Shown here: positions 22,469-32,942 of the stretch, in pieces
Layout: each line of letters opens with the position of its first letter
Position numbering within the stretch: the stretch's first letter is position 1
Assembly: GCA_022641375.1 (NCBI GenBank)
Contig: JALCDF010000007.1
Coordinates: forward strand, 1-45,798
DNA length: 45,798 bases
Source of the DNA: Megasphaera sp.
GTDB lineage: Bacteria > Bacillota > Negativicutes > Veillonellales > Megasphaeraceae
Direction of reading: 5' to 3'
Notes under the pieces: model-generated
Told to the model about the DNA's origin: nothing
Databases searched by the model: none
The model's input: only the letters and a program-made list of their open reading frames with translations
Translations under genes and position numbers: made by a program

Positions 22469-24589
22469 ATGGATATCCAATCGCACTTAAATACAGATTA
22501 TGATATGTCCCATCCGTTCCGCGTAGTGGCTCCCTACGAACCGATGGGGGACCAGCCGGATGCCATCCGGTCCCTGGCCGACGGAATCCGGTCCGGCCAA
22601 TGGGCCCAGGTCCTTCTCGGTGCCACGGGGACCGGCAAGACCTTTACGATGGCCAAGGTCATCGAAGCCGTCCAGAAACCGACTCTGGTCATCGCCCATA
22701 ACAAGACGCTGGCAGCCCAGCTGTGCAGTGAATTCAAATCGTTCTTTCCCGATAATGAAGTGGGATATTTCGTCAGTTATTATGATTATTATCAGCCGGA
22801 AGCGTATATCGCCTCGACCGATACCTATATAGAAAAAGATGCGTCCATCAATGATGAAATCGATAAATTGCGCCATTCGGCGACGATGAGCCTGTTCGAA
22901 CGGCGTGATGTCATCATAGTGGCCTCCGTGTCCTGCATCTACGGGTTGGGCGACCCGGAAGATTACAGTGATCTCGTCGTCTCCCTGCGCCTGGGGCAGG
23001 AAAAACCGCAGGAAGAAATCCTCCGCAAACTGGTCGATATCCAGTACAGCCGCAATGATATGAGCCTGCAGCGCGGTACGTTCCGGGTGCACGGCGATAC
23101 GATCGAAGTATTTCCGGCAGCCTTTGATAATTCCGTCATCCGTATCGAAATGTTCGGTGACGAAATCGACAGGCTCACCGAAGTGGATGTCCTGACCGGC
23201 GAAGTCATCGCCGAACGCAAGCACGTTGCCATTTATCCGGCCAGTCATTATGTGACGACAAAGGATAAGATGACCCGGGCCCTGGGGACGATTCGCGATG
23301 AACTGGAAGAACAGCTGAAGAAATTAAAGGACGGCGGCCATTTGCTGGAAGCCCAGCGGCTGGAACAGCGGACCCGCTATGATATGGAAATGATGGGGGA
23401 AATGGGCTATTGTTCGGGCATCGAAAATTATTCCCGGCATCTGGCGGGCCGTAAAGCCGGCCAGGCTCCGTACACGTTGCTGGATTATTTTCCCGATGAT
23501 TTCCTCATCATGGTCGATGAATCGCACGTGACCCTGCCGCAGCTGCGGGCCATGTATGCCGGTGACCGGTCCCGGAAGGAAAGCCTCATCGAATACGGTT
23601 TCCGCCTGCCGTCGGCGCTCGATAACCGGCCGCTCCAGTTCGAGGAATTCGTAGAACGGATCAACCAGATCGTCTATGTTAGCGCGACTCCCGGTGAGTA
23701 CGAAATGAAGGTCCAGACGAATATGGCCCAACAGATCATCCGGCCGACGGGGCTGCTGGACCCCAAAGTAGAAGTACGCCCCATTACCGGCCAGATGGAC
23801 GACCTGCTGGGAGAAATACGGCAGCGGGCGGCAAAACACGAACGCGTGCTGGTGACGACGCTGACGAAGAAAATGGCCGAAGATTTGACGGATTACCTGA
23901 CCGAGATGGGCGTCCTCGTCCGTTATCTCCATTCGGATATCGCGACGATCGAACGGGCCGATATCATCCGGGACCTGCGGGCCGGCGTGTTCGATGTCCT
24001 GGTAGGCATCAATCTGCTCCGGGAAGGGCTCGATATGCCGGAAGTTTCGCTGGTAGCCATCCTCGATGCCGATAAGGAAGGATTCCTGCGTTCCGATACG
24101 GCCCTCATCCAGACCATGGGCCGGGCGGCGCGGAACGTGAACGGTACGGTCATCATGTATGCCGACCGGATCACGGACTCCATGGCCCGGGCCATCGATG
24201 AAACGCAGCGTCGCCGCAAGGTGCAGGATGCGTACAATCAGGAACATCATGTGACGCCGAAGTCGATCCACAAAGACGTGGTCAACCTGATCGAGCTGAC
24301 GAAAGTAGCGGAAAACAAAACCTCTTATGGCAGCAAGAAAAAAGCGCCGCTGACCAAGGAAGCGCTCCACAAGGTAATACAGACCATGACCCGGCAGATG
24401 AAGGAAGCCTCGAAGAATCTGGAATTCGAAAAGGCGGCGGAACTGCGGGACCGTCTGGGACAATTGCGTCAGCAGTTATCCGGTATGAACCGGGATGATA
24501 CGCTGCCCAAAGAATTTCAGGGCGAAGACATGCCGCAGGCACGGTATCATCGTAAGATACGCCGCCCCGACCGCAAGCGGAAGGTATAA
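22469..24589 (+). CDS. uvrB: Excinuclease ABC subunit B
   Basis: This 706-residue damage-verifying helicase subunit of nucleotide excision repair is complete. It shows Walker [11 protein letters not shown], the beta-hairpin [27 protein letters not shown] (Walker B), and the helicase C-terminal motifs [28 protein letters not shown] and [11 protein letters not shown]. The C-terminal UVR domain ([25 protein letters not shown]) binds UvrC. ATG 22469 has GAGG six bases upstream; the frame also opens at a TTG at 22448. uvrA and uvrC follow, giving the whole incision set in one block. Confidence 0.96.
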   Translation: MDIQSHLNTDYDMSHPFRVVAPYEPMGDQPDAIRSLADGIRSGQWAQVLLGATGTGKTFTMAKVIEAVQKPTLVIAHNKTLAAQLCSEFKSFFPDNEVGYFVSYYDYYQPEAYIASTDTYIEKDASINDEIDKLRHSATMSLFERRDVIIVASVSCIYGLGDPEDYSDLVVSLRLGQEKPQEEILRKLVDIQYSRNDMSLQRGTFRVHGDTIEVFPAAFDNSVIRIEMFGDEIDRLTEVDVLTGEVIAERKHVAIYPASHYVTTKDKMTRALGTIRDELEEQLKKLKDGGHLLEAQRLEQRTRYDMEMMGEMGYCSGIENYSRHLAGRKAGQAPYTLLDYFPDDFLIMVDESHVTLPQLRAMYAGDRSRKESLIEYGFRLPSALDNRPLQFEEFVERINQIVYVSATPGEYEMKVQTNMAQQIIRPTGLLDPKVEVRPITGQMDDLLGEIRQRAAKHERVLVTTLTKKMAEDLTDYLTEMGVLVRYLHSDIATIERADIIRDLRAGVFDVLVGINLLREGLDMPEVSLVAILDADKEGFLRSDTALIQTMGRAARNVNGTVIMYADRITDSMARAIDETQRRRKVQDAYNQEHHVTPKSIHKDVVNLIELTKVAENKTSYGSKKKAPLTKEALHKVIQTMTRQMKEASKNLEFEKAAELRDRLGQLRQQLSGMNRDDTLPKEFQGEDMPQARYHRKIRRPDRKRKV

Positions 24590-24602
24590 ATTTTTACAGG
24601 AA

Positions 24603-24627
24603 GGGAAGCATCTCAGTCATGCTTCCC
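24603..24627 (+). other. Intercistronic hairpin between uvrB and uvrA
   Basis: GGGAAGCAT (24603-24611) and ATGCTTCCC (24619-24627) form a perfect nine-bp stem with a seven-base loop. No T run follows, so it is not a normal terminator. It could stabilise the uvrB transcript end or slow transcription before uvrA. Confidence 0.6.
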
Positions 24628-24655
24628 TTATCTGGTGAGGAGTATAACACAGCAT

Positions 24656-27523
24656 ATGCAGGATAAATATATTATCATTAAAGGTGCTCGTCAGAACAAC
24701 CTGAAAAATATAGATGTCAAGATTCCCCGCGACAAGCTCGTCGTCTTTACGGGGTTATCCGGGTCGGGCAAATCATCCCTGGCCTTCGATACGATTTATG
24801 CGGAAGGGCAGCGGCGCTACGTCGAATCCCTGTCAGCCTATGCCCGGCAGTTCCTGGGCCAGATGGACAAACCCGATGTAGACTATATCGAAGGTTTGTC
24901 GCCGGCGATTTCCATTGACCAGAAGACGACGAGCCGCAATCCCCGCTCTACCGTGGGGACCGTCACGGAAATATATGACTATCTGCGGCTGCTCTATGCC
25001 CGGGTCGGCGAAGCCTTCTGTCCGTCCTGCGGCAAGCCCATCCGGCAGCAGACCATCGAACAGATGGCGGATTCAGTCCTGGCCCTCGGTACAGGGGAAA
25101 AGGTCATGATCATGGCCCCCGTCGTGGAAGGCCGGAAAGGGACGCAGCAGAAGGTCCTGGCCCATCTAATCAAAGAAGGCTATGTCCGTGTCCGCGTCGA
25201 TGGAAATATCTATTTATTGTCTGACGATATCCCTCTGGAAAAGAATAAAAAACACACCATCGAAGTCATCATCGACAGGCTGGTCATCAAGGATAGCATC
25301 CTGACCCGTCTGACCGATTCGTTGGAAACGGCGGCTAAACTGGGGAACGGCATCGTCCATATCTTGCGGATGTCGGCGAAAACGGTCCTGACATACAGTC
25401 AGCATTTTGCCTGTCCGGACTGCCACGTCAGCCTGCCGGAAATCGAGCCTCATCTGTTTTCCTTTAACAGCCCGTTCGGAGCCTGCCCGGCTTGTTCCGG
25501 TATCGGCAGCACGATGGAAGTCGATGTCCACCTGGTGCTGCCCCATACGGATGTCTCCTTTGCCGACGGTGCCATTACGGCCCTCAGCAGCAATCCCGAT
25601 GCGTGGTTCATGCGGCAGCTCGGCGGCCTGTTGCAGCCGTACGGCTATACGCTGAATAATTCGTATGAAGATCTGCCGCCGGAATTGCAGCAGAAGCTGA
25701 TGTATGGTTCGGAAGATGTGTGTGTCTTTGAATATGAAAATCTTCATGGCGAAACGAAGACCTTCAAGACTCCCTTCGAAGGGGTCATCCCCATGGTGCG
25801 CCGCCGTTACCGGGAGGCGTCTTCCGATATGATGCGCGACCAGTTCGGGCAGTTCATGACGGTCAAGCCGTGTTCTGCCTGTCATGGGGCCCGGCTCAAA
25901 CCGGAAGCGCTGGCCATCAAGGTCGGCGGCCTCAATATTTACGAACTGACGAGTCTGACCGTGGGGCAGATGATCCGGTTCTTTGATACGGTGGAACTGA
26001 CGGAAAAACAGCAGCTCATCGGCAAGCAGATCTTCAAGGAAATCAAGGCCCGCCTGGAATTCCTGCGGACCGTAGGCCTGGAATATCTGACCTTGTCCCG
26101 TACAGCCGGTACGCTGTCCGGCGGCGAAGCCCAGCGTATCCGTCTGGCGACGCAGATCGGTTCGGGCCTGGTAGGAGTCCTGTATATCCTGGATGAACCG
26201 TCTATCGGCCTGCATCAGCGGGATAACAGCAAACTCCTCGAAGCCCTGAAGCATCTCCGTGATCTGGGCAACACCCTCATCGTCGTGGAACATGATGAAG
26301 ATACGATGCGGGCGGCTGATTTCATCCTGGATATCGGTCCCGGTGCCGGCGAACACGGCGGCAGCGTCGTTGCCAGCGGTACGGCGGCAGACATCATGGC
26401 CTGCCCGGAATCGCTGACCGGACAGTATCTGAAGGGAACGAAATATATCCCGATGCCGGTGGAACGGCGTCCCGGCAACGGCACGTTCATCACCATCCGC
26501 GGTGCGGCGGAACATAATCTGAAGGATATCGACGTATCGATTCCGCTGGGAGCCCTGACCGTCGTGACCGGCGTATCCGGTTCGGGAAAATCGACGCTGG
26601 TCAATGAAATACTGTATAAGGGACTGGCAGAAGCCGTATACGGGACGCTGCACCGGCCGGGTAAATTCAAGACTATCGAAGGCACGGAATACATCGATAA
26701 GATCATCAATATCGATCAGTCGCCTATCGGCCGGACGCCGCGGTCCAATCCGGCGACCTATACGGGCGTATTCGATTTCATCCGGCAGTTGTTCAGCCAG
26801 ACTGCCGAAGCCAAGGTACGGGGCTATAAAGCAGGCCGTTTCAGCTTCAATATCAAAGGGGGCCGCTGCGAAGCCTGCCGCGGCGACGGCATCATCCGCA
26901 TCGAAATGAATTTCCTTCCCGATGTGTATGTACCCTGTGAAGTCTGTCACGGCGCGCGGTACAACCGGGAAACGCTGGAAGTCAAATACAAGGGGAAGAA
27001 TATCTCCGACATCCTCAATATGACCGTCGACGATGCCTGTGATTTCTTTGCCCATATTCCGCGCATCCTCAATAAATTGAAGACGATCCAGCAGGTCGGA
27101 CTGGGGTATATCCGCCTGGGACAGCCGGCGACGACGCTGTCCGGCGGCGAAGCGCAGCGGGTGAAACTGGCGACGGAACTGTCCAAGCGCAGCACGGGCC
27201 GGACGATGTATATCCTCGATGAACCGACGACGGGCCTGCATACGGCGGATATACACAAGCTCATGGATGTCCTGCAGATGCTCGTGGACGGCGGCGACAG
27301 CGTTGTCATCATCGAACACAATCTGGATGTCATCAAATCGGCGGATTACCTCATCGACCTGGGGCCGGAAGGCGGCGATGCCGGCGGTACCGTTGTAGCT
27401 GTGGGGACGCCGGAAGAAATATGTACCGTCCCGGCATCCTATACGGGACAATTCCTGAAGCCGGTCCTGGAACGGACGCGGCAGCTCATGGAGAAAGAGA
27501 AGGAAACCGATGGCAGTAAGTGA
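24656..27523 (+). CDS. uvrA: Excinuclease ABC subunit A
   Basis: This 955-residue damage-recognition ATPase has two ABC modules. Module 1 has Walker [29 protein letters not shown] and [14 protein letters not shown]. Module 2 has [30 protein letters not shown] and [14 protein letters not shown]. Zinc modules are seen as paired CxxC motifs near residues 250-280 ([21 protein letters not shown]...CPACSGIG) and near 740-770 ([11 protein letters not shown]...[10 protein letters not shown]). ATG 24656 is the likely start; a GTG at 24635 lies inside the GAGGAG site. uvrC starts before its stop, overlapping by 14 bases. Confidence 0.96.
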   Translation: MQDKYIIIKGARQNNLKNIDVKIPRDKLVVFTGLSGSGKSSLAFDTIYAEGQRRYVESLSAYARQFLGQMDKPDVDYIEGLSPAISIDQKTTSRNPRSTVGTVTEIYDYLRLLYARVGEAFCPSCGKPIRQQTIEQMADSVLALGTGEKVMIMAPVVEGRKGTQQKVLAHLIKEGYVRVRVDGNIYLLSDDIPLEKNKKHTIEVIIDRLVIKDSILTRLTDSLETAAKLGNGIVHILRMSAKTVLTYSQHFACPDCHVSLPEIEPHLFSFNSPFGACPACSGIGSTMEVDVHLVLPHTDVSFADGAITALSSNPDAWFMRQLGGLLQPYGYTLNNSYEDLPPELQQKLMYGSEDVCVFEYENLHGETKTFKTPFEGVIPMVRRRYREASSDMMRDQFGQFMTVKPCSACHGARLKPEALAIKVGGLNIYELTSLTVGQMIRFFDTVELTEKQQLIGKQIFKEIKARLEFLRTVGLEYLTLSRTAGTLSGGEAQRIRLATQIGSGLVGVLYILDEPSIGLHQRDNSKLLEALKHLRDLGNTLIVVEHDEDTMRAADFILDIGPGAGEHGGSVVASGTAADIMACPESLTGQYLKGTKYIPMPVERRPGNGTFITIRGAAEHNLKDIDVSIPLGALTVVTGVSGSGKSTLVNEILYKGLAEAVYGTLHRPGKFKTIEGTEYIDKIINIDQSPIGRTPRSNPATYTGVFDFIRQLFSQTAEAKVRGYKAGRFSFNIKGGRCEACRGDGIIRIEMNFLPDVYVPCEVCHGARYNRETLEVKYKGKNISDILNMTVDDACDFFAHIPRILNKLKTIQQVGLGYIRLGQPATTLSGGEAQRVKLATELSKRSTGRTMYILDEPTTGLHTADIHKLMDVLQMLVDGGDSVVIIEHNLDVIKSADYLIDLGPEGGDAGGTVVAVGTPEEICTVPASYTGQFLKPVLERTRQLMEKEKETDGSK

Positions 27524-29336
27524 AGCCGTACTGGACAAAGTCCGCAATCTGACGACACAGCCCGGCGTCTATCTGTGGAAAGATGAAAAGGGACGCATCA
27601 TTTATGTCGGCAAGGCCGTGAATCTCCGCAACCGCGTCAAGAGCTATGTCCGCCATGACGCTAACCGGGCTCCGAAAGTCGCGGCCATGATCAGCCATGC
27701 CATCGATTTGGAGACCATTGTCGTAGCCAACGAAATGGAAGCCCTGATCTTAGAAAATACCCTGATCAAGAAACATCATCCCCATTACAATATCATGCTC
27801 CGCGATGATAAGACCTATCCATATATCAAGGTGACGCTGCAGGAAGACTATCCGCGCATCTATATGACGCGGCGGGTCCTGCGGGACGGGGCGCGCTACT
27901 TCGGCCCCTTTGCCGATGCCGGTGCTGTCCACCGGGTCTTGAAACTGATCCAGCGGGCGTTCCACATCCGCTCCTGCCGGTCCATGCGCAGCGACAGGCC
28001 CTGCCTGCAGTATCATTTGCATCACTGCGATGCGCCCTGTGTCCACTATATTACCAAACAGGAGTACGGCGACTGGGTGCAGCAGGCAGTAGATTTGCTG
28101 GAAGGCCGCAATACCCTGACGGTGCGGCAGATACAGAACGATATGGAAGCCGCGGCGGAACGGCTGGATTTTGAAAAAGCGGCCTTGTATCGCGACCAGC
28201 TCAAAGCCATCACCGTGATACAGGAACAACAGAACATCACGCAGGTCGACGGCGGCGATATGGATGTCGTAGGCTTTGCCAGCGATGCCGGTCAGACCGG
28301 CGTACAGATCTATACGATCCGGCGGGGGAAACTGATGGGGCGGGAAACGTTCAGCCTTGATCACAGCGACGAAGAAACGGCGGGGACGCTGACCGGGGCC
28401 ATCCTGGATCAGTATTATACGGGCAGTGCGTTCGTCCCCAGGGAAATCATCGTCGCGGCCATCGACGATGCAGCCGGCCATGAACGGCGCCTCAGCGCAC
28501 AGAAGGGGCAGCAGGTCACGGTAATCATCCCGCAGCGGGGCATCAAGAGACAACTGCTGGCCATGGCCGAAGATAATGCCCGCGTGCTGTTGGAGCAGCG
28601 GCGCCTCCAGTGGCAGCATGATATCGACAAGACCAGCGGGGCCGTGGAATCCCTGGCCCGTATCCTCGATTTGCCGCGTCTGCCGGTACGCATGGAATGC
28701 TTTGATATTTCTCATACCCAGGGCATCGAAACGGTAGCCTCCATGGTGGTCTTTGAAAACGGCCGGCCGGCCAAGAAGGAATACCGCCGCTTTAAATTGA
28801 AGACCGTGCAGGGGAAACCCGATGATTTCAAATCCATGGCCGAAATCATGGGCCGCCGCTACGGGGAAAAAGACTGGCCCGAACCGGACCTCATCGTCAT
28901 CGACGGCGGGAAGGGACAGCTCCATGCCGCTCTGCCGGTCATCCGCGATGCCGGCTGTCAGGCTCCGGTCATCAGCCTGGCCAAGCGGATCGAAGAAGTT
29001 TTCATCGAAGGCAGCAGCGAATCCATTATCCTGGACCATCATACGCCGGAATTGCAGCTCCTCCAGGCAATCCGCGATGAAGCCCATCGGTTCGCCATTA
29101 CCTATCACCGCCATCTGCGGGGGAAACGGAGTCTCGTATCCATCCTGGACCATATCGAAGGCATCGGGCCGAAACGCCGCAAAGCGTTGTGGCAGGCCTT
29201 CAAGACGCTGGAAGATATGAAACAGGCGGACATCGATGCCCTGGCAGCGGTACCGGGAATGACCCGTCAGGCGGCGGAAAATGTCTATTATTTTTTCCGC
29301 CTCGGCACGGATGAAAAACGTAAATTGACAAAATAA
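27510..29336 (+). CDS. uvrC: Excinuclease ABC subunit C
   Basis: This 608-residue dual nuclease makes both incisions at the UvrB-DNA complex. The N-terminal GIY-YIG domain ([29 protein letters not shown]) gives the 3' cut. The UVR motif is about residues 205-235 ([25 protein letters not shown]). The RNase H-like endonuclease ([33 protein letters not shown] and [11 protein letters not shown]) gives the 5' cut. The tail carries a helix-hairpin-helix pair ([32 protein letters not shown]). The gene completes uvrBAC. A promoter for the next gene lies in its last codons. Confidence 0.96.
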   Translation: MAVSEAVLDKVRNLTTQPGVYLWKDEKGRIIYVGKAVNLRNRVKSYVRHDANRAPKVAAMISHAIDLETIVVANEMEALILENTLIKKHHPHYNIMLRDDKTYPYIKVTLQEDYPRIYMTRRVLRDGARYFGPFADAGAVHRVLKLIQRAFHIRSCRSMRSDRPCLQYHLHHCDAPCVHYITKQEYGDWVQQAVDLLEGRNTLTVRQIQNDMEAAAERLDFEKAALYRDQLKAITVIQEQQNITQVDGGDMDVVGFASDAGQTGVQIYTIRRGKLMGRETFSLDHSDEETAGTLTGAILDQYYTGSAFVPREIIVAAIDDAAGHERRLSAQKGQQVTVIIPQRGIKRQLLAMAEDNARVLLEQRRLQWQHDIDKTSGAVESLARILDLPRLPVRMECFDISHTQGIETVASMVVFENGRPAKKEYRRFKLKTVQGKPDDFKSMAEIMGRRYGEKDWPEPDLIVIDGGKGQLHAALPVIRDAGCQAPVISLAKRIEEVFIEGSSESIILDHHTPELQLLQAIRDEAHRFAITYHRHLRGKRSLVSILDHIEGIGPKRRKALWQAFKTLEDMKQADIDALAAVPGMTRQAAENVYYFFRLGTDEKRKLTK

Positions 29337-29353
29337 TGACAAACAGGTATTGT
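29325..29353 (+). promoter_or_regulatory. Promoter of the secreted DUF3298-like gene
   Basis: TTGACA (29325-29330), inside the 3' end of uvrC, and TATTGT (29348-29353) have a 17-bp spacer. Confidence 0.65.
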
Positions 29354-29380
29354 ATTAAGTATCAATAGGAGGTGTCATAT

Positions 29381-30025
29381 ATGAAACATAAAATTCTCAT
29401 GTCGCTGTGCTCGCTGGCGCTGATGGGATCCATGGCGTTTGCAGCGGGCCCGGTGACAGTCGGGAATAGTACGCCGGCCGTATATACACGGGATAACGGC
29501 AGCGAACTGACCATGCAGAGTCCGGTCGTTTCCGTACCGGGCAACGAAGCGGCCAGTCAGAAGATAATGCAGTATTTTATCGACCAGGAACAAAAATCCA
29601 AGGCGTTTTTTGAAAAAAATGCCAACAATAAGATGAAAGTGACCGAAGAAAAATCATATGTCGTTACGCTGAATGATGGCCAATACTTGTCCATCATCGA
29701 TCAGGGATATATTTATTTCGATAGAGCCGCTCATCCGACGAGCTGGAAAACCGGTGTCACATTTGACGCCGCGACGGGAGACGTACTCAACTGGCAGGAT
29801 CTGGTACAGCCCAAAGATGCCAAAGCGTTTACGCTGAAACGGATCAATGAAGCACTGTTGTTAAGTGATTATAAATTGTCTACGTATTTTGACGGGTTGA
29901 CGGAATTACCGAAGAATTATTATTTGGACAATAAGAAGAATATCCATTTCATTTTCGGCCAATATGAAGTCGCTCCGTATTCCACGGGTATCGTCGATAT
30001 CAATATGCACAAACAGGCTAAATAA
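29381..30025 (+). CDS. Secreted DUF3298/RsiV-like domain protein
   Basis: This 214-residue protein has a signal peptide (MKHKILMSLCSLALMGSMAFA, cleavage after AFA), so it is exported to the periplasm or beyond. The mature part resembles DUF4163/DUF3298 proteins: paired-strand stretches such as KSYVVTLNDGQYLSIIDQGYIYFDRAAHPTSWKTGVTFDAATGDVLNWQDLV, and near the C-terminus YYLDNKKNIHFIFGQYEVAPYSTGI. That last pattern (F...YEVAPYSAG) is the family hallmark also seen in the anti-sigma factor RsiV. There is no membrane anchor or sigma factor gene nearby, so an RsiV role is unlikely. GGAGG before ATG 29381 sets the start. Confidence 0.8.
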   Translation: MKHKILMSLCSLALMGSMAFAAGPVTVGNSTPAVYTRDNGSELTMQSPVVSVPGNEAASQKIMQYFIDQEQKSKAFFEKNANNKMKVTEEKSYVVTLNDGQYLSIIDQGYIYFDRAAHPTSWKTGVTFDAATGDVLNWQDLVQPKDAKAFTLKRINEALLLSDYKLSTYFDGLTELPKNYYLDNKKNIHFIFGQYEVAPYSTGIVDINMHKQAK

Positions 30026-30062
30026 GTATTGTAAAAAATGCTATATTGGATAAAAAAAGTTA

Positions 30063-30091
30063 TTGCAAAATAATGGATGACATGGTATTAT
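30063..30091 (+). promoter_or_regulatory. Promoter of the rubredoxin gene
   Basis: TTGCAA (30063-30068) and TATTAT (30086-30091) have a 17-bp spacer. Confidence 0.7.
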
Positions 30092-30157
30092 AGACACGTA
30101 GAAAATAATTAATAAAGGATATCCGTTAATAGTTTGTTTAATAGGAGGTAGTGTAAG

Positions 30158-30319
30158 ATGGATAAATACGAATGCAGCATTTGCGGTTATATTTATGAAG
30201 AAGCAGAAGGCGATACGGACAACGGTGTAGCAGCAGGTACTAAATTTGCTGATTTGCCAGATGACTGGACATGTCCGACCTGCGGTGCAGATAAAGATTC
30301 CTTTGTCAAAATGGACTAA
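30158..30319 (+). CDS. Rubredoxin
   Basis: This 53-residue electron carrier holds one iron atom in four cysteines, in the two knuckles CSICGY (Cys6, Cys9) and CPTCGA (Cys39, Cys42). The sequence, beginning [19 protein letters not shown] and ending SFVKMD, agrees with the M. elsdenii rubredoxin I recall except for a few substitutions and one extra residue. It donates electrons to oxygen- or peroxide-reducing enzymes in anaerobes. It has its own promoter and terminator and AGGAGG before the ATG. The FMN enzyme gene follows after the terminator. Confidence 0.97.
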   Translation: MDKYECSICGYIYEEAEGDTDNGVAAGTKFADLPDDWTCPTCGADKDSFVKMD

Positions 30320-30330
30320 GTTGTATATTG

Positions 30331-30367
30331 AAAAGCCTGCTGCAATTTGTGCAGCAGGTTTTTTTTA
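30331..30367 (+). terminator. Intrinsic terminator after rubredoxin
   Basis: CCTGCTGC and GCAGCAGG flank a seven-base loop and are followed by eight T residues. Confidence 0.93.
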
Positions 30368-30383
30368 AAGGGAGGAATACATC

Positions 30384-31412
30384 ATGGATTTAAACGAAGT
30401 GCGTCAGAAAGCAAGAGAACAGATGAAGGGGTGCCATGTTTGTCCCGAATGCAACGGTAAGGCCTGTACCGGCATGATACCCGGCTTTGGGGGCCTGCGG
30501 ACGGGCCGGACCTTCATGCGCAATATGGAAGCGCTGCAGGAATACGGCCTGATCATGCGCAGCATGTCCGGCGTGGAAGATCCGGATACGACGTGCGAAC
30601 TGTTCGGGCATACGCTGAAGATGCCGGTACTGCTGGCACCTGTCGGCGGCATCGTCCTCAATGCCCAGGTGGAAGGGCATCCGGCGACGGTAGAAATGGA
30701 ATATGATGAAGCGGTCACGCAGGCGGCTGCAGACGCCGGGACGTGGTGTTTTACCGGTGACAGCGGCGCACCGTATATGTATACCTCCGGGATCGCTGCC
30801 TGCAAAAAACGGCCGGGCAGTGTCATTCCTACCATCAAGCCTCGTGATGACAGTGAAATCATTAAAAAAGCAATCGCAGCGGAACAAGCCGGGGCACCGG
30901 CGGTGGCCTGTGATATCGATGCGGCCACGCTGATCAATATGCGCATATTCGGCCAGCCCGTAGGGCCTAAGAGTGCAGCCAGCATCGCTAAAATCGCCGC
31001 CTCCGTCCATATCCCGTTTATCGTCAAGGGTATCATGTCGCCGGAAGAAGCGGCAGCTTGTGCGGCAGCCGGGGCCAAAGCTATCGTCGTCAGCAACCAT
31101 GGCGGCCGCGTCCTCGATGGGATGGCTGGTACGGCCGATGTGCTGCCGGAAATCGCTGCGGCCGTCAAAGGAAAGGTTACGATTTTTGCCGATGGCGGGA
31201 TTCGTCACGGGGAAGATGTCCTGAAGATGCTGGCCCTTGGAGCCGATGCTGTCTTGCTGGGCCGTCCGGCGGCTATCGCGGCCATCGGCGGCGGTGCCGA
31301 AGGAGTCGGGATGGTATTGGATACGATGGAACGGGAACTCAAGGATGCCATGATGATCACCGGTACGGCCGACTGCCGCCATGTGGACCCGGCCATTCTG
31401 AAGCATTTCTAG
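30384..31412 (+). CDS. FMN-dependent alpha-hydroxy-acid dehydrogenase/oxidase family protein with N-terminal Cys cluster
   Basis: This 342-residue TIM-barrel flavoprotein belongs to the L-lactate dehydrogenase/glycolate oxidase family. Visible family motifs are FIVKGIMSPEEA (FMN-binding Lys), VVSNHGGRVLDG (catalytic His and Arg) and FADGGIRHGEDVLKMLALGADAVLLGRP (phosphate binding). The first 40 residues carry CHVCPECNGKAC (Cys17, Cys20, Cys23, Cys28), absent from the classical enzymes and suited to bind a metal or iron-sulfur centre. The gene starts 64 bp after the rubredoxin stop, behind a terminator, with GGGAGG before its ATG. The substrate is unknown: L-lactate is a natural guess in a lactate-using genus, but this is unproven. 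Confidence 0.85.
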   Translation: MDLNEVRQKAREQMKGCHVCPECNGKACTGMIPGFGGLRTGRTFMRNMEALQEYGLIMRSMSGVEDPDTTCELFGHTLKMPVLLAPVGGIVLNAQVEGHPATVEMEYDEAVTQAAADAGTWCFTGDSGAPYMYTSGIAACKKRPGSVIPTIKPRDDSEIIKKAIAAEQAGAPAVACDIDAATLINMRIFGQPVGPKSAASIAKIAASVHIPFIVKGIMSPEEAAACAAAGAKAIVVSNHGGRVLDGMAGTADVLPEIAAAVKGKVTIFADGGIRHGEDVLKMLALGADAVLLGRPAAIAAIGGGAEGVGMVLDTMERELKDAMMITGTADCRHVDPAILKHF

Positions 31413-31442
31413 AAAAAAACAGGTAACAGGTATTTTTCATAT

Positions 31443-31486
31443 ATCCGGAGGACATGCAGTGCATCATTTCCTTCGGATTTTTTTTG
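31443..31486 (+). terminator. Intrinsic terminator overlapping the 3' end of the convergent transporter gene
   Basis: ATCCGGAGG and CCTTCGGAT pair (one G-T), with an inner ATGCA/TGCAT stem and eight T residues after it. Confidence 0.8.
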
Positions 31487-32339
31487 TGATCTGCAGGATG
31501 CCCATGATATACAAAGCGACGGCAATCCAGGTGAAGACAAAAGTGATGAGCAGGGGCTGCGTCAGGGCTTCGCCGGTGAGCAGGCCGATGATCATGGAAA
31601 TGCCCGGAGCCAGATACATACAGATGCCGGAGACGGTGACCGGAGCGCCTTTCATGCCTGCCGTAAAGAACAGCATGGGGACAGCGGTGACGATGCCCGT
31701 GGCCGGCAGGAGCAGCCAGCTCCAGCCGTGGAGGACGCCGGCGGCACCGATGCCGTTCATTTCACTATAGGCGATGAAGGCGAGGGACAGGGGTACCATG
31801 GAAAAGGATTCGATGAATACGGAGACCTGGCTGTCCAGGGTGATTTTCTTTTTTAATATGCTGTAAGCCGCCCAGGTCGAGCAGATGAGCAGTGCTAGCC
31901 ATGGTATCTGGCCGTACAGGAAGAATGCGATGAACAGTCCTGATGAGGCGAAGGCAATGGATAATTTCTGTAACGGGTTCAGATGTTCATGGAAAATGAG
32001 GGAGCCGCAGAGGATGACGACGATGGGGTTGATGAAATAAGCCAGGCTCGACTGGAGGATATAGCTGTGGGTCATGGCATAAATGAAAGAACCCCAGTTC
32101 ATCGTCACCATGATGCAGGCACCAGCGATGAAGGGCCATTCCTTCCGGTCCCGGACCAGGTCATGCAGGTGCGGCAGCAGGTGTTTCTGGAGGATCAGGC
32201 CGTAACAGAATAGTGCTGACCAGACGATCCGCGTCGCTAAGATATACAGGGACGGCACGTCCTGCAGCAGCATCCAGAATAGAGGCAGGAGCCCCCAGAT
32301 GACTTGTCCGGTCAGGGTATAGAGGATATATATATTCAT
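31464..32339 (-). CDS. rarD: EamA/RarD-type drug-metabolite transporter
   Basis: This 291-residue protein has about ten membrane helices in the two-fold repeat of the DMT superfamily. The opening GQVIWGLLPLFWMLLQDVPSLYILATRIVWSALF, the segment NWGSFIYAMTHSYILQSSLAYFINPI and the late GICMYLAPGISMIIGLLTGE are characteristic of RarD. No substrate is established for RarD. The start lacks a close ribosome binding site (AAAGGA is about 16 bases away), so the real start may differ slightly. It is convergent with the FMN enzyme gene. Confidence 0.85.
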   Translation of the reverse strand: MNIYILYTLTGQVIWGLLPLFWMLLQDVPSLYILATRIVWSALFCYGLILQKHLLPHLHDLVRDRKEWPFIAGACIMVTMNWGSFIYAMTHSYILQSSLAYFINPIVVILCGSLIFHEHLNPLQKLSIAFASSGLFIAFFLYGQIPWLALLICSTWAAYSILKKKITLDSQVSVFIESFSMVPLSLAFIAYSEMNGIGAAGVLHGWSWLLLPATGIVTAVPMLFFTAGMKGAPVTVSGICMYLAPGISMIIGLLTGEALTQPLLITFVFTWIAVALYIMGILQITKKIRRK

Positions 32340-32533
32340 ATGGATATGTTCAAGTCCTTTCTGATGAAAAATAAGATATATCCTAGTATAACAAGAAACG
32401 GACGCCGCCTCAATGATGATAAAAATGCAATAATAATATAATTTTTAATTTTAATTAATAATAACAAAATAATAAAATTAGAAATGAAAGAACACATAAA
32501 TCATAAAATATTTAAATATATAGCGATAAACTC

Positions 32534-32600
32534 TTTACAAAATTCATTTCTAGCGTATAATGTAATCAACGTTAAGCATGCAATAGGGGTAAGCTTAACG
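32534..32600 (+). promoter_or_regulatory. Promoter with downstream inverted repeat
   Basis: TTTACA (32534-32539) and TATAAT (32556-32561) are 16 bp apart. Directly after the expected start, CGTTAAGC (32570-32577) and GCTTAACG (32593-32600) form a perfect inverted repeat around 15 bases. It could be an operator or the base of an RNA hairpin in the leader. The next ATG with a strong ribosome binding site is 32625. Confidence 0.65.
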
Positions 32601-32624
32601 AGCGAATACAAGGAGGGGGATATC

Positions 32625-32843
32625 ATGATGAATCATGACGTAAAGACATCTAATGGAAATGTTGCTGTATATCAGAAACAAGGGGGAATGCAGCAGTTCT
32701 TCAGTGGGGCCGGATTGGCTGAATTGGCAGTCGGGACTGTTCTGGGGCTGGCTATCTGCCTGGCTGCCGGCACATCGGCAGACGCGTTTGCCGGGCCTTC
32801 ATTGATTATGTCTGTATTGATTGCCTTATTAATGTTCCGATAA
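32625..32843 (+). CDS. Small membrane protein of unknown function
   Basis: This protein of 72 residues (71 if ATG 32628 is used) is preceded by AAGGAGGGGG. The first 25 residues are polar (MMNHDVKTSNGNVAVYQKQGG). The rest is hydrophobic: two membrane segments at about 34-49 and 56-70, joined by a short Ala/Gly/Ser loop. The frame extends upstream to 32484, but that part contains the promoter and is not coding. It is a single-gene unit with its own promoter and terminator. I recognise no family. Confidence 0.75.
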   Translation: MMNHDVKTSNGNVAVYQKQGGMQQFFSGAGLAELAVGTVLGLAICLAAGTSADAFAGPSLIMSVLIALLMFR

Positions 32844-32856
32844 TTATTTTAAAATA

Positions 32857-32910
32857 TAAAAAAACCGCGAGGAAGCGGTCGTTAACCGGCGCTGGCTTGC
32901 GGTTTTTTTA
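32857..32910 (+). terminator. Intrinsic terminator
   Basis: AAAAAACCGC (32859-32868) and GCGGTTTTTTT (32899-32909) form the outer stem of a larger hairpin before the next permease gene. Confidence 0.75.
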
Positions 32911-32942
32911 TTTGGCTGGAAAGAGAGATTGAAGGGAAGCAT

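Noticed and set aside
25214-27547. Very long (777-codon) open frame antisense to uvrA, with similar long antisense frames opposite uvrC (27750-29342) and uvrB (23324-24463)
   Set aside because: They lie exactly opposite well-conserved genes, have no ribosome binding sites, and show no recognisable domains. Long antisense frames are expected from the codon bias of these GC-rich genes.
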